Positions 7,726 to 16,119 of a DNA stretch of 53,554 nucleotides are shown here, piece by piece. How positions within the stretch are numbered: the first letter of the stretch is position 1; each line of letters opens with the position of its first letter. A model generated the notes under the pieces. The model saw nothing but the letters and a program-made list of their open reading frames with translations. It was not told where the DNA came from and made no database searches. A program made the translations under genes and the position numbers. The stretch lies in NCBI GenBank assembly GCA_945910225.1, contig CAMDYG010000018.1, positions 1 through 53,554 on the forward strand, written 5' to 3'. This stretch comes from an uncultured Eubacterium sp. Its GTDB lineage: Bacteria; Bacillota; Clostridia; Lachnospirales; Lachnospiraceae.

Positions 7726-9903
7726 TTACAAATGAAGTACTCTTTCTTTGATTTCCTGAGTTCTTCCCTGATTCCAGAACTGTGTTCCAATGTATCCACA
7801 TGTACGTCTTGCAACATTCATTTTATCCTGATTACGATTGCCACAGTTAGGGCACTCCCATATCAGCTTTCCATCTTCATCAGTTATAATCTGAATCTGT
7901 CCTGTATATCCACATTCCTGGCAATAATCACTCTTAGTATTAAGCTCTGCATACATAATATTCTCATAAATGTACTGCATAACTTTAAGTACTGCTGGAA
8001 TATTATTCTGCATATCAGGAACTTCTACATAACTTATAGCTCCTCCAGGAGATAACTTCTGGAACTGTGACTCAAACTTAAGCTTATCAAATGCATTTAT
8101 CTGTTCTGTTACATGAACATGATAGCTGTTAGTAATATAATTCTTATCTGTTACACCAGCAATCTTACCGAATCTCTTCTGTAAACATTTGGCAAACTTA
8201 TAAGTTGTTGACTCGAGTGGTGTTCCATAAAGTGAGAAATCAATATTAGTCTCTTCTGCCCATCTCTTACATGTATCATTCAGATACTGCATTACCTTAA
8301 GTGCAAATTCTGTTCCTTCCGGATTAGTATGTGTTACACCCTTCATGTAATATGTACATTCACAAAGTCCTGCATATCCAAGTGAAATTGTTGAATAGCC
8401 GCCATAAAGAAGCTTATCAATTGTCTCACCCTTCTTAAGTCTTGCAAGTGCACCATTCTGCCATAAAATAGGAGCAACATCCGAAGGAGTTCCCTTAAGT
8501 CTGTAATGTCTGCACATAAGTGCTCTCTTACACAGATCAAGCCTCTCATCAAGAATACTCCAGAACTTATCCATATCCTTCCCTGATGAGCATGCAACGT
8601 CAACTAAATTAAGAGTTACTACACCTTGGTTAAATCTTCCATAATACTTAGGCTTATTATTCTCATCAAGATATGTTGTAAGGAATGAACGGCATCCCAT
8701 ACATGGATAACAATGTCCATCTCCATTAGCATCTACCTTAAGTTCTTTCATGATCTTTTCTGATATATAATCTGGAACCATTCTCTTGGCTGTACACTGT
8801 GCAGCTATCTCTGTAAGATACCAGTACTTAGAATCCTCATGGATATTATCTTCTTCAAGAACATATATAAGCTTAGGAAATGCTGGTGTTATATATACAC
8901 CCTGTTCATTCTTGACACCCTGCATTCTCTGTCTTAATACTTCCTCTGTAACGAGTGCAAGATCATCTCTTGTCTGACCTTCCGGAACTTCATCAAGATA
9001 CATAAATACAGTAACAAATGGTGCCTGTCCATTAGTTGTCATGAGAGTTATAACCTGATACTGTATCATCTGCACACCACGTTTAATCTCATCTCTTACA
9101 CGAAGCTCTGCAACTTCTCTTATCTTCTCTTCAGAAGCATCTATTCCTGTCTTTTCAAATTCATCTCTTACCTGTCCGATAAACTTCTCACGGCTTACCT
9201 GAACAAAAGGTGCAAGATGAGCAAGTGATATACTCTGTCCACCATACTGTGAACTTGCTATCTGTGCAATTGCCTGGGTTGCAATATTACATGCTGTAGA
9301 AAAACTGTGTGGCTTTTCAATCATTGTTTCACTTATAACAGTTCCATTCTGTAACATGTCTTCAAGATTAACAAGACAGCAGTTATGCATATGCTGTGCA
9401 AAATAATCTGCATCATGGAAATGTATAAGTCCCTGCTCATGAGCATCAACTATATCAGCTGGAAGAAGCAATCTCCTGGTAATATCCTTGCTTACTTCAC
9501 CTGCCATATAATCTCTCTGAACACTGTTAACTGTTGGATTCTTATTAGAATTCTCCTGCTTAACTTCCTCATTATTGCACTCAAGAAGACTCAGTATCTG
9601 CTCATCTGTCGAATTAGACTTACGCACAAGTGCTCTCTTATATCTGTATGTTATATACTTTCTTGCAACTGCAAATGCACGAAGATTCATAATCTGATTC
9701 TCAACAAGATCCTGAATTTCCTCAACGCTTAATGATCTGTTCATTTCTTTACAGATATCCTCAACATTGTTAGATATTGTCTCAATCTGTTCTTCAGACA
9801 ATCTCTCACTATGGACAACTTCCTGATTAGCCTTTGATACCGCCGCCATAATTTTTGAAATGTCAAATGTTACTTCTGATCCACTTCTTTTGATAATTTT
9901 CAT
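7726..9903 (-). CDS. nrdD: Anaerobic (class III) ribonucleoside-triphosphate reductase
   Basis: A full-length product of 725 residues. Residues 1-90 are an ATP-cone allosteric domain (KIIKRSGSEVTFDISKI). The body is the glycyl-radical reductase barrel. Near the C-terminus are the zinc cysteines CQECGYTG and CPNCGNRNQ, and the radical Gly lies in RRTCGYIGTQFW. The enzyme makes deoxynucleotides from NTPs without oxygen, using formate as reductant, after activation by the radical-SAM enzyme NrdG. No nrdG is found next to it in this window. The ATG follows a GAGGG site by eight bases. The promoter carries two NrdR boxes, so repression by NrdR-dATP is expected. Confidence 0.97.
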   Translation of the reverse strand: MKIIKRSGSEVTFDISKIMAAVSKANQEVVHSERLSEEQIETISNNVEDICKEMNRSLSVEEIQDLVENQIMNLRAFAVARKYITYRYKRALVRKSNSTDEQILSLLECNNEEVKQENSNKNPTVNSVQRDYMAGEVSKDITRRLLLPADIVDAHEQGLIHFHDADYFAQHMHNCCLVNLEDMLQNGTVISETMIEKPHSFSTACNIATQAIAQIASSQYGGQSISLAHLAPFVQVSREKFIGQVRDEFEKTGIDASEEKIREVAELRVRDEIKRGVQMIQYQVITLMTTNGQAPFVTVFMYLDEVPEGQTRDDLALVTEEVLRQRMQGVKNEQGVYITPAFPKLIYVLEEDNIHEDSKYWYLTEIAAQCTAKRMVPDYISEKIMKELKVDANGDGHCYPCMGCRSFLTTYLDENNKPKYYGRFNQGVVTLNLVDVACSSGKDMDKFWSILDERLDLCKRALMCRHYRLKGTPSDVAPILWQNGALARLKKGETIDKLLYGGYSTISLGYAGLCECTYYMKGVTHTNPEGTEFALKVMQYLNDTCKRWAEETNIDFSLYGTPLESTTYKFAKCLQKRFGKIAGVTDKNYITNSYHVHVTEQINAFDKLKFESQFQKLSPGGAISYVEVPDMQNNIPAVLKVMQYIYENIMYAELNTKSDYCQECGYTGQIQIITDEDGKLIWECPNCGNRNQDKMNVARRTCGYIGTQFWNQGRTQEIKERVLHL

Positions 9904-9941
9904 ACTTCAAACCCTCACATAAACAATCCATATATATCTGC

Positions 9942-10014
9942 AAATCAACATGTACCAGACATGCTGATTTGAAAAAATCTGCTCGGAATGCACTGTTCAT
10001 GCGGTTTCCCGAGC
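9942..10014 (-). promoter_or_regulatory. nrdD leader with two hairpins
   Basis: The predicted transcript starts at about 10014. Its first bases, GCTCGG, pair with CCGAGC (9986-9981) and the stem is followed by a run of six Ts, a terminator-like layout. A second hairpin, 9942-9970, has 12-bp arms with one mismatch. The first hairpin could instead end read-through from the diguanylate cyclase gene upstream. I do not recognise a known riboswitch class here. Confidence 0.45.
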
Positions 10015-10021
10015 AAAATAA

Positions 10022-10050
10022 ATTATACAACATATAGTTCATCAAGTCAA
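10022..10050 (-). promoter_or_regulatory. nrdD sigma-70 promoter
   Basis: On the minus strand TTGACT (10050-10045), a 17-base spacer, then TATAAT (10027-10022). This is a near-consensus vegetative promoter beginning just after the stop of the upstream cyclase gene. Confidence 0.85.
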
Positions 10051-10072
10051 TCAAAAACACAATATCTTGTAA
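10025..10072 (-). promoter_or_regulatory. Tandem NrdR boxes
   Basis: Two sites resemble the NrdR consensus ACACWATATWTWGTGT. Box 1 (10025-10040) matches about 12 of 16 positions and lies between and over the -10 and -35. Box 2 (10057-10072, ACACAATATCTTGTAA) matches about 13 of 16 and lies just upstream of the -35. Their centres are 32 bp apart, the three-turn spacing known for NrdR box pairs. Confidence 0.8.
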
Positions 10073-10088
10073 TAAAAAACTATATATA

Positions 10089-11900
10089 TTAAAGTAAACT
10101 TTCTGAAGATTCAGCAATAATATTAATAAGCGATGCCGTAATTATAGCACACTCTATCTCATATTCAGCCCACTGAGATGATTCTTTGCACCTGTCTATT
10201 GTAAACACGCCTTTAACATTATTCTGTGTTCCAATTATGCACTGGACAGTTGAAAACACTCTTCTTTCTCTCATTGCAGTTCCAAACTCCGGTGCAACAT
10301 CTGTCTGTCTTCCAACAAATCCAACCACTGCATGATTCTTTCCATCAAGAAGCTTCTTAAATCCTTCTGTATGAACATACTGTGCATTCATTGCCCCATT
10401 AAGCTCTGCTCCCAGATAATATGCCCTGTTTAAATTAGGTCCCCAATACAGATTAATACTGTCAAGTTTAAAAGTGTCAAACATATGATGGATCATATCG
10501 GAAAGTGCTTTCTTCCGGTCCTGCGCAAAAGCCTCCATTATACCTGAAAGAAATCTTAATTCTTTCATCTCTCTTCCATCATTAACATTCTTGTCCTTGG
10601 TATTAAGAGAATTCTCATATGATTCTTTATGCAGATCATCCCTGAAAAATACATATCTGTCTCTGCCCTTTTCCTTGGCAACATACAGACAGTAATCCGC
10701 TTTCTTGAAAAGTTCCTCATATTCTTTTCCATTATTAGGACTATATGATGCCCCTATCGAGCACGTAATCATTATGTCTTCAAAATCATTAACAAATTCC
10801 CACTTAATCTGTGTTCTTATAGCACGAAGCATTCCTCGCAGAGCATGTTCGTCATTAATTCCATTAAAGACTATTACGAATTCATCTCCTCCTATACGTC
10901 CTACAACCCCGTCTTCTCCTACGACTTCTTTCAGCTTTCTTCCTACTCTCGCAAGAACCTTATCACCATACATGTGTCCATATATATCATTGACCTTCTT
11001 AAAATGATCCACATCAAGGACAGCAATTGTAACTCTGTTCTTCTTCTCTTCTTTCAGGCATTTCACCGCATATTCTGTAATCGTCTTCTTATTATAAACA
11101 TGTGTAAGCGAATCAAACTGCAGCTCTTCTATCATGTCAGATACCTGATTATAACTGTGCATATCCTCCTCAGGAATTACCCTTCCAATCACAATCTTGC
11201 TGCCATTACTCTTATTCATTACAGTTCCTATAAATCTGAGAGTCTCCATAACCTTATTATATGTACGCATGCTTGTATTAAACTTAGTTGAAAATGTCTG
11301 GACATACGATCTCACCTCTGATATGAAATTCATAAACATTTCCCTGTCATTGTCGGCTATATACCCCTCTGTAAGCATCCTGTTCTTCCATTCGTCAATA
11401 TCAGACTTATATATTACATCTCTAGAATCCACATCATATCTGTACATACTGAATATATTATTATCCCTGTTATATGTAAATGTATATTCTCGATCCAGTC
11501 CAAGCAGCATCCTGTACTTTGATACATCGTCCCTTAACAGCTTATTAGTCTCTTCTATAGATTCAACATCAACAAGCTCAATATCCATATTACTGCCATT
11601 GCCAACTCCCCTCTGGGCATAAACAAATATATGGTTATACCGGACTCTCCCCTGTGCATCCATGAATCTGAACATTCCACTCTTAGCTGTGCCATCATAA
11701 CTGTCTATGAACTTAATAAGTGCTTCCCTGTCTTCCACATATACCACAGAAACAATTGTATCAATTATCCCCCCGAAATACTCTTCAAACGCCTTATTAG
11801 CAACGCTTATAACACAGTATTTATCAATCGAAGCAATCCGCCTGTTCATCTTATGTACAACTTCATACTTTTCATTAGTCATGATCTCTTCATTTACCAT
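10089..11900 (-). CDS. GGDEF diguanylate cyclase with PAS-like and GAF-like domains
   Basis: A soluble product of 603 residues. Residues about 10-115 look like a PAS sensor and 120-260 like a second PAS-like segment. The GGDEF domain spans about 275-440 with an intact catalytic GRIGGDEFVIVF loop and FDSLTHVYNKK at its start, so it should make cyclic di-GMP. The product-inhibition site RxxD is missing: the aligned residues are Gly and Gly. Residues about 450-603 resemble a GAF domain (GVFTIDR). No membrane segment is visible, so it senses a cytoplasmic signal. The ATG at 11900 has GAGGTG upstream; MTNEKYE at 11882 is an alternative. It ends just before the nrdD promoter. Confidence 0.9.
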   Translation of the reverse strand: MVNEEIMTNEKYEVVHKMNRRIASIDKYCVISVANKAFEEYFGGIIDTIVSVVYVEDREALIKFIDSYDGTAKSGMFRFMDAQGRVRYNHIFVYAQRGVGNGSNMDIELVDVESIEETNKLLRDDVSKYRMLLGLDREYTFTYNRDNNIFSMYRYDVDSRDVIYKSDIDEWKNRMLTEGYIADNDREMFMNFISEVRSYVQTFSTKFNTSMRTYNKVMETLRFIGTVMNKSNGSKIVIGRVIPEEDMHSYNQVSDMIEELQFDSLTHVYNKKTITEYAVKCLKEEKKNRVTIAVLDVDHFKKVNDIYGHMYGDKVLARVGRKLKEVVGEDGVVGRIGGDEFVIVFNGINDEHALRGMLRAIRTQIKWEFVNDFEDIMITCSIGASYSPNNGKEYEELFKKADYCLYVAKEKGRDRYVFFRDDLHKESYENSLNTKDKNVNDGREMKELRFLSGIMEAFAQDRKKALSDMIHHMFDTFKLDSINLYWGPNLNRAYYLGAELNGAMNAQYVHTEGFKKLLDGKNHAVVGFVGRQTDVAPEFGTAMRERRVFSTVQCIIGTQNNVKGVFTIDRCKESSQWAEYEIECAIITASLINIIAESSESLL

Positions 11901-12023
11901 ATCTCACGTCACCTCATTGTATCTTTTAGTGTTATTCAGCTCTATACTTACGAAAATAATCTATAAAAATTATATTATATATCTACCTGTTTTACAAGTG
12001 TAATAATATACTTTTCACCGATT

Positions 12024-12043
12024 ATTGGTACTTTAGTACCAAT
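12024..12043. promoter_or_regulatory. Palindromic operator candidate
   Basis: ATTGGTAC and its exact inverse GTACCAAT flank TTTA. It lies about 40 bp upstream of the -10 of the small-protein gene and about 125 bp from the cyclase start, so it could control either. Confidence 0.5.
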
Positions 12044-12076
12044 ACAAAATATGGTATTTATTTTTATTAACCTTAG

Positions 12077-12085
12077 TGGTATAAT
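12077..12085 (+). promoter_or_regulatory. Extended -10 promoter
   Basis: TGGTATAAT fits an extended -10 element (TG-N-TATAAT). No good -35 was found. It would start a short leader of about 50 bases before the 53-residue ORF. Confidence 0.6.
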
Positions 12086-12140
12086 ACAACATATTGTTGA
12101 TTTTGTTTGATTGAATTAATAAATATGAGGAGGTTTTCTA

Positions 12141-12302
12141 ATGGAGCGAGTAAAGTATAACAAGGTTGAGGTTAATCACGGAAATATGGCAAAGAAATTT
12201 CCAGTCTATGAAATATATCTTGATGGGGTTATAGTAACAAAGGTATCATCTGAGAATGAAGCTTTAGAAATGGTATCGCGTTGGCAGGAAATCTACAAGT
12301 AG
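12141..12302 (+). CDS. Small protein, 53 residues, unknown
   Basis: I found this ORF by hand; it is short but well supported. It starts MERVKYNKVEVNHGN and ends SRWQEIYK. A GAGGAGG ribosome site lies seven bases ahead, an extended -10 promoter upstream and a terminator 20 bases after the stop, so it is a complete transcription unit. The product is soluble and charged, with an alternating pattern (FPVYEIYLDGVIVTKVSS) suggesting a small beta-hairpin followed by a helix. No family recognised. The palindrome at 12024-12043 may regulate it. Confidence 0.75.
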   Translation: MERVKYNKVEVNHGNMAKKFPVYEIYLDGVIVTKVSSENEALEMVSRWQEIYK

Positions 12303-12322
12303 AATATGATTTAATAAAAAAC

Positions 12323-12358
12323 AACCGGCTGGTAAAACATTTAATTTTCCAACCGGTT
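12323..12358. terminator. Bidirectional intrinsic terminator
   Basis: AACCGGCTGG pairs with CCAACCGGTT with one mismatch. T-runs lie on the plus side and As on the left, so it serves the small-protein gene and the convergent corA operon. Confidence 0.85.
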
Positions 12359-12368
12359 ATTTTTATAC

Positions 12369-13310
12369 TCATAACATTTTCTTTTTTCTAAGCACCCATA
12401 ATACTATTATACATATCAGCAGAATTATTCCACTGATTATTTCAAATCCAAATGGTGTCTTCGCAAACGGCATCCATTTTCCCGCCACGTTCATTCCATA
12501 TATTCCGGATATTATTGTTGGTATTGCCATTACAATGGTTATAGAAGTCAGATATTTCATGACATTATTCAGCTTGCTGTCTATTACAGATGACATAAGC
12601 TCTCTTGTACCATCTATGACATCCCTGTATATAGTGGTCATCTCTATAGCCTGCTGATACTCGACCATAACATCCTCAAGCAGTTCCATATCCTCCGGAT
12701 ACTGTTCAAGTCTTTTATATCTTCTTAATCTTTCAAGAACAATGCTATTAGCTCTTAATGATGTTGCGAAGTATACCAGTGTAGACTCTAACTCATGTAA
12801 CTCTATAAGATCTGTATCGCTTGTATCGCCATCAACTCTTTCTTCTATCTCAATTCTTTTTTTATCTATAAGGCGAAGATTTGACTGGTATACAAATGCT
12901 GATCTCATCAGCATCTGATATATAAAACGCATTTTCTTCTTGGTACTGAACTCTCTTACCTTATTCCTGACAAAATAATTGATAATCGGAGTATCTACCT
13001 TACACACTGTTATAATTGCATCACTTTTCAGGATAATGCCAAGTGGAATTGTTGTATACATCTTCTTTTCATGTCTGACCTCAGGAGTTGGTATATCCAC
13101 AAGTATCAGAGTGTATCCATCTTCAAGGCTTATACGGGAACTCTCCTCTTCATCAAGGGCAGAAGCAATATCTTCTGGCTCTATCTCAAACTGTTCTGCT
13201 ATCTGTGTTAATTCCTGGCTTGTCGGATCAACCATGTTAATCCAGCAGCCCTCCTGTATCTGTGTCAGCGTGCTTAGAACCTGCTGATCTGTCCTGTATA
13301 TCTCTACCAT
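12369..13310 (-). CDS. corA: CorA-family magnesium/divalent cation channel
   Basis: A product of 313 residues. The N-terminal about 240 residues form the cytoplasmic funnel domain, including a long helical stretch. The two C-terminal membrane helices follow, with the hallmark YGMNVAG motif at the end of the first and a basic tail RKKKML. CorA pentamers conduct Mg2+ (or Co2+/Ni2+) through the inner membrane. It is the last gene of a minus-strand ion operon with trkA and trkH, 29 bp after the FeoB-associated peptide gene. The ATG follows GAGG. Confidence 0.93.
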   Translation of the reverse strand: MVEIYRTDQQVLSTLTQIQEGCWINMVDPTSQELTQIAEQFEIEPEDIASALDEEESSRISLEDGYTLILVDIPTPEVRHEKKMYTTIPLGIILKSDAIITVCKVDTPIINYFVRNKVREFSTKKKMRFIYQMLMRSAFVYQSNLRLIDKKRIEIEERVDGDTSDTDLIELHELESTLVYFATSLRANSIVLERLRRYKRLEQYPEDMELLEDVMVEYQQAIEMTTIYRDVIDGTRELMSSVIDSKLNNVMKYLTSITIVMAIPTIISGIYGMNVAGKWMPFAKTPFGFEIISGIILLICIIVLWVLRKKKML

Positions 13311-13339
13311 ACATCCGGCCTCTCATATTTATAATATTA

Positions 13340-13507
13340 TCACTTCTGCTTCTTGTCCGAACTGCAGCTTCTAAGACCACATGAACCACAATTTCCATTG
13401 CAGCCTTTACCAAGTCCGCTTTTCTCATGCTTATATGATACCGCAATATATATGCCAATTACAACCACTAATAATATTCCCGCTGATAAAATTGATCCAA
13501 TATTCAT
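13340..13507 (-). CDS. FeoB-associated Cys-rich membrane peptide
   Basis: I translated this 55-residue ORF by hand. It has one membrane helix (residues about 5-23, SILSAGILLVVVIG) and a Cys-rich tail with GCNGNCGSCGLRSC. This is the layout of the FeoB-associated Cys-rich membrane protein family, which usually sits next to feoB. A GGAGAG site precedes the ATG by six bases. Here no feoB or feoA is nearby; the gene sits between the lipase-like gene (2 bp gap) and corA. A metal-binding accessory role is an inference. Confidence 0.8.
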   Translation of the reverse strand: MNIGSILSAGILLVVVIGIYIAVSYKHEKSGLGKGCNGNCGSCGLRSCSSDKKQK

Positions 13508-13509
13508 AC

Positions 13510-14610
13510 TTACTCTCCATTCTTATATGCCCTGCCTATCTCTCCGTTAAGAGATGCCAGTATCTTTAATATCATTGTTCTCTCTGACTTGTCGAGTGCA
13601 CGGAATGACTTAATTACCGCATTCATGCTTCTGAATCTGTCCGTACTTATCTGTGACAGATTCTTCGCACCACTTGCCGACACCAGTGCAAATAATGTAT
13701 CAACAAATTCAGCTCTCTGTTCATAGGTAAGATTCTCTATCCATGAACTAAGCGCCTTATTAAGCTTCCTGCTCTTTACGCTAAGATTTTTTTCCTTTTC
13801 AAACTCTGCTCCCATAACACACCATGACATTGCATCATGCTGCATTAATCCTGACTGGCTGCTTTTCACCACCTCATAATCTTCTCCATGATCAAGCAAC
13901 ATGCCAACAACTGAACCATATGGAACAATGCTTTTTATCTTAGGCAGTATACTAATATAATCCTCTTTATTAATGAAATCCTTATCAAACCCCGGTCCAT
14001 CATTGCTATACACTGCGATAATACGTTTCTTTATTGAAGGACGTACATTAACAGCCGCATATACAGCAAGATTGCCACCTTTTGAGTGTCCACCTAATAT
14101 CAGCTTTCCCTCTGGTCTGCTTACTGTTGTATCAATATATTTCAATGCATCCTTCTGTGACGGAACCGGTGACAGGAAGCTCATATTAAAATCTTCTTTC
14201 CACCCAACAAGCGTATCATCCGTACCTCTGAATGTAATATATGTTGTTCTGCTATCCAGCCTTATATGAAAAGCCGAGAACTGTTCCTCTTTTCCACCAT
14301 CAACATAATCAACATAGTTAGTAAGAATAAGTGAACCAAATCTCTTCGTCCCTGCTGCCTCCCGCATAAGAAATGGTGCCTTGCTTATGAAAGATTTATT
14401 TTTCCTGATCTCCTTTTCGTCATGAATATCAAAAAATGTATCTGACGCTTCCGATAATGTAATTCCTTCTTCACTCCCCGGTCCGGGAACAATATCAGCC
14501 AGATCTACATATGCTATCTGTGCAAGAATCAAGTTGTCTATTTCGTTAAATGGAGACTGGATAAAGTCCAGGTCTCCTCTCCATTTTAAATAATCAGATA
14601 CATTACCCAT
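13510..14610 (-). CDS. Mbeg1-like (DUF2974) alpha/beta-hydrolase protein
   Basis: A product of 366 residues without signal peptide or membrane helix. The centre has a lipase-type nucleophile elbow, GGHSKGGNLAVYAA, with Ser as probable nucleophile, preceded by the strand TTYITFRGTDD typical of class-3 lipase-like folds. The N-terminal part (FNEIDNLILAQIAYVD) matches the Mbeg1-like/DUF2974 proteins common in Firmicutes. The C-terminal 100 residues are helical. The substrate is unknown. The frame can open at a GTG overlapping the trkH stop, but ATG 14610 with AGGTGA upstream is preferred. The gene is tightly packed within the ion operon. Confidence 0.8.
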   Translation of the reverse strand: MGNVSDYLKWRGDLDFIQSPFNEIDNLILAQIAYVDLADIVPGPGSEEGITLSEASDTFFDIHDEKEIRKNKSFISKAPFLMREAAGTKRFGSLILTNYVDYVDGGKEEQFSAFHIRLDSRTTYITFRGTDDTLVGWKEDFNMSFLSPVPSQKDALKYIDTTVSRPEGKLILGGHSKGGNLAVYAAVNVRPSIKKRIIAVYSNDGPGFDKDFINKEDYISILPKIKSIVPYGSVVGMLLDHGEDYEVVKSSQSGLMQHDAMSWCVMGAEFEKEKNLSVKSRKLNKALSSWIENLTYEQRAEFVDTLFALVSASGAKNLSQISTDRFRSMNAVIKSFRALDKSERTMILKILASLNGEIGRAYKNGE

Positions 14611-14615
14611 AACAA

Positions 14616-16100
14616 TCACCTCATATGTCTGTGCATTTTCCGTTCAGAAATCTTCTTAGTTACAAGATCCTTCCATATAGAAGGTGTGAATAATATAATA
14701 AGCGGGAATAATTCCAGTCTTCCTGCAAGCATGTCAAACATAAGAACATATTTGCTAAAATGTGTATAACATCCAAAATTCTTAGTCGGACCTACACCCG
14801 CAAGTCCCGGGCCTATATTGTTAATCGTAGCCGTTACAGCCGTGAAGTTAGTTACAATATCCTTTCCTTCTATTGAAATCAGCAGCAAAGAACCCGTAAA
14901 TATCATCATAAAAGTTATAAAATATATACATACTGAACGGCATGTCTGGCTGTCAACAGTTTTGCCTTCTGCCTTTATTGCTTTAACACTCTTTGGATGA
15001 ATATATGATTGTATCTCTCTGACTATTGTCTTGATTCCAATTATGAATCTTGATACTTTAATTCCTCCACCTGTACTTCCGGCACATGCACCAACAAACA
15101 TAATCAATACAAGAACCGTCTTGGACAAAGACGGCCACATATCAAAATCAACCGAAGAAAATCCTGTTGTGGTTATGACAGACGCAACCTGAAACATTGT
15201 CTGCCGCAGTGTAAGTTCAATGCCTCCAACACTCCTGTATATATTAGCAAATATTATCGCTGTCGCAGCCAGAATTATGCCAAAATAACATCTTACTTCT
15301 TCTACGTTCACAGCTTTCTTAAACTGTCTTAACACTATCAGATAATATGCATTGAAATTAACGCCGAATAAAATCATAAATATCGTGACAACCCATTGAA
15401 TGTATGGTGAAAAACTAGTAAAGCTGTCATTTCTTATTCCAAAACCACCTGTTCCGGCAGTACCCATAGCTGTATTAACAGCATCCAGGAATGTCATTCC
15501 ACCAAACAAAAGCAATATTATCTGCGCCACTGTCATTCCAAAATATATTATATACAGAATTCTTGCTGTATAACGAATCTTGGGAACCAGCTTTCCTACT
15601 GATGGTCCCGGGCTCTCTGCCTTCATAAGGTTAATATTAGAGCCTCCAGTTAAAGGTATTATAGCCAGCAGGAATACTAAAACTCCCATTCCTCCTATCC
15701 AGTGTGTAAAACATCTCCAGAACATAATGCTCTGTGACAGACATTCGACATCACTAAGAATACTTGCTCCAGTTGTCGTAAACCCAGATATTGTTTCAAA
15801 TAATGCATCTGTAAAGCTTGGAATCTCTCTGCTTATATAAAAAGGCAGGCAGCCGAATATACTCATTAATATCCAGCTTAATGCCGTTGTCACGCATCCT
15901 TCCTTCAGATAAAACACTGGATTATGAGGCTTGCGTATAGTCATTAGAATTCCACATACCAGACATAATGCTATAGTTATAAGAAATGCATATGTTGCCT
16001 TTTCCCCATACACCACGCCCACAATAACTGGTATCAGCATCAGTGCAGCTTCTATCTTTAACACATATCCTAAAATATACCTTACAATCGAACTGTTCAT
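14616..16100 (-). CDS. trkH: Trk/Ktr-type potassium uptake channel subunit
   Basis: A product of 494 residues with about ten membrane helices arranged as four M1-P-M2 repeats. Pore-loop glycines are visible in SGFTTTGAS, GTAGTGGFGI, TTTGFSS and NNIGPGLAGVG, and the TGGGIKVSR segment follows repeat three. TrkH/KtrB proteins bring in K+ together with the cytoplasmic gating ring TrkA. Its partner trkA is directly upstream, 19 bp away. The start ATG follows GGATG. Confidence 0.95.
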   Translation of the reverse strand: MNSSIVRYILGYVLKIEAALMLIPVIVGVVYGEKATYAFLITIALCLVCGILMTIRKPHNPVFYLKEGCVTTALSWILMSIFGCLPFYISREIPSFTDALFETISGFTTTGASILSDVECLSQSIMFWRCFTHWIGGMGVLVFLLAIIPLTGGSNINLMKAESPGPSVGKLVPKIRYTARILYIIYFGMTVAQIILLLFGGMTFLDAVNTAMGTAGTGGFGIRNDSFTSFSPYIQWVVTIFMILFGVNFNAYYLIVLRQFKKAVNVEEVRCYFGIILAATAIIFANIYRSVGGIELTLRQTMFQVASVITTTGFSSVDFDMWPSLSKTVLVLIMFVGACAGSTGGGIKVSRFIIGIKTIVREIQSYIHPKSVKAIKAEGKTVDSQTCRSVCIYFITFMMIFTGSLLLISIEGKDIVTNFTAVTATINNIGPGLAGVGPTKNFGCYTHFSKYVLMFDMLAGRLELFPLIILFTPSIWKDLVTKKISERKMHRHMR

Positions 16101-16119
16101 ATTAACATCCTGACCTTTC

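Noticed and set aside
11197-11966. Several plus-strand frames opposite the diguanylate cyclase
   Set aside because: Shadow frames with Ser/Leu/Ile-rich products and no ribosome sites; the minus-strand gene is clear.
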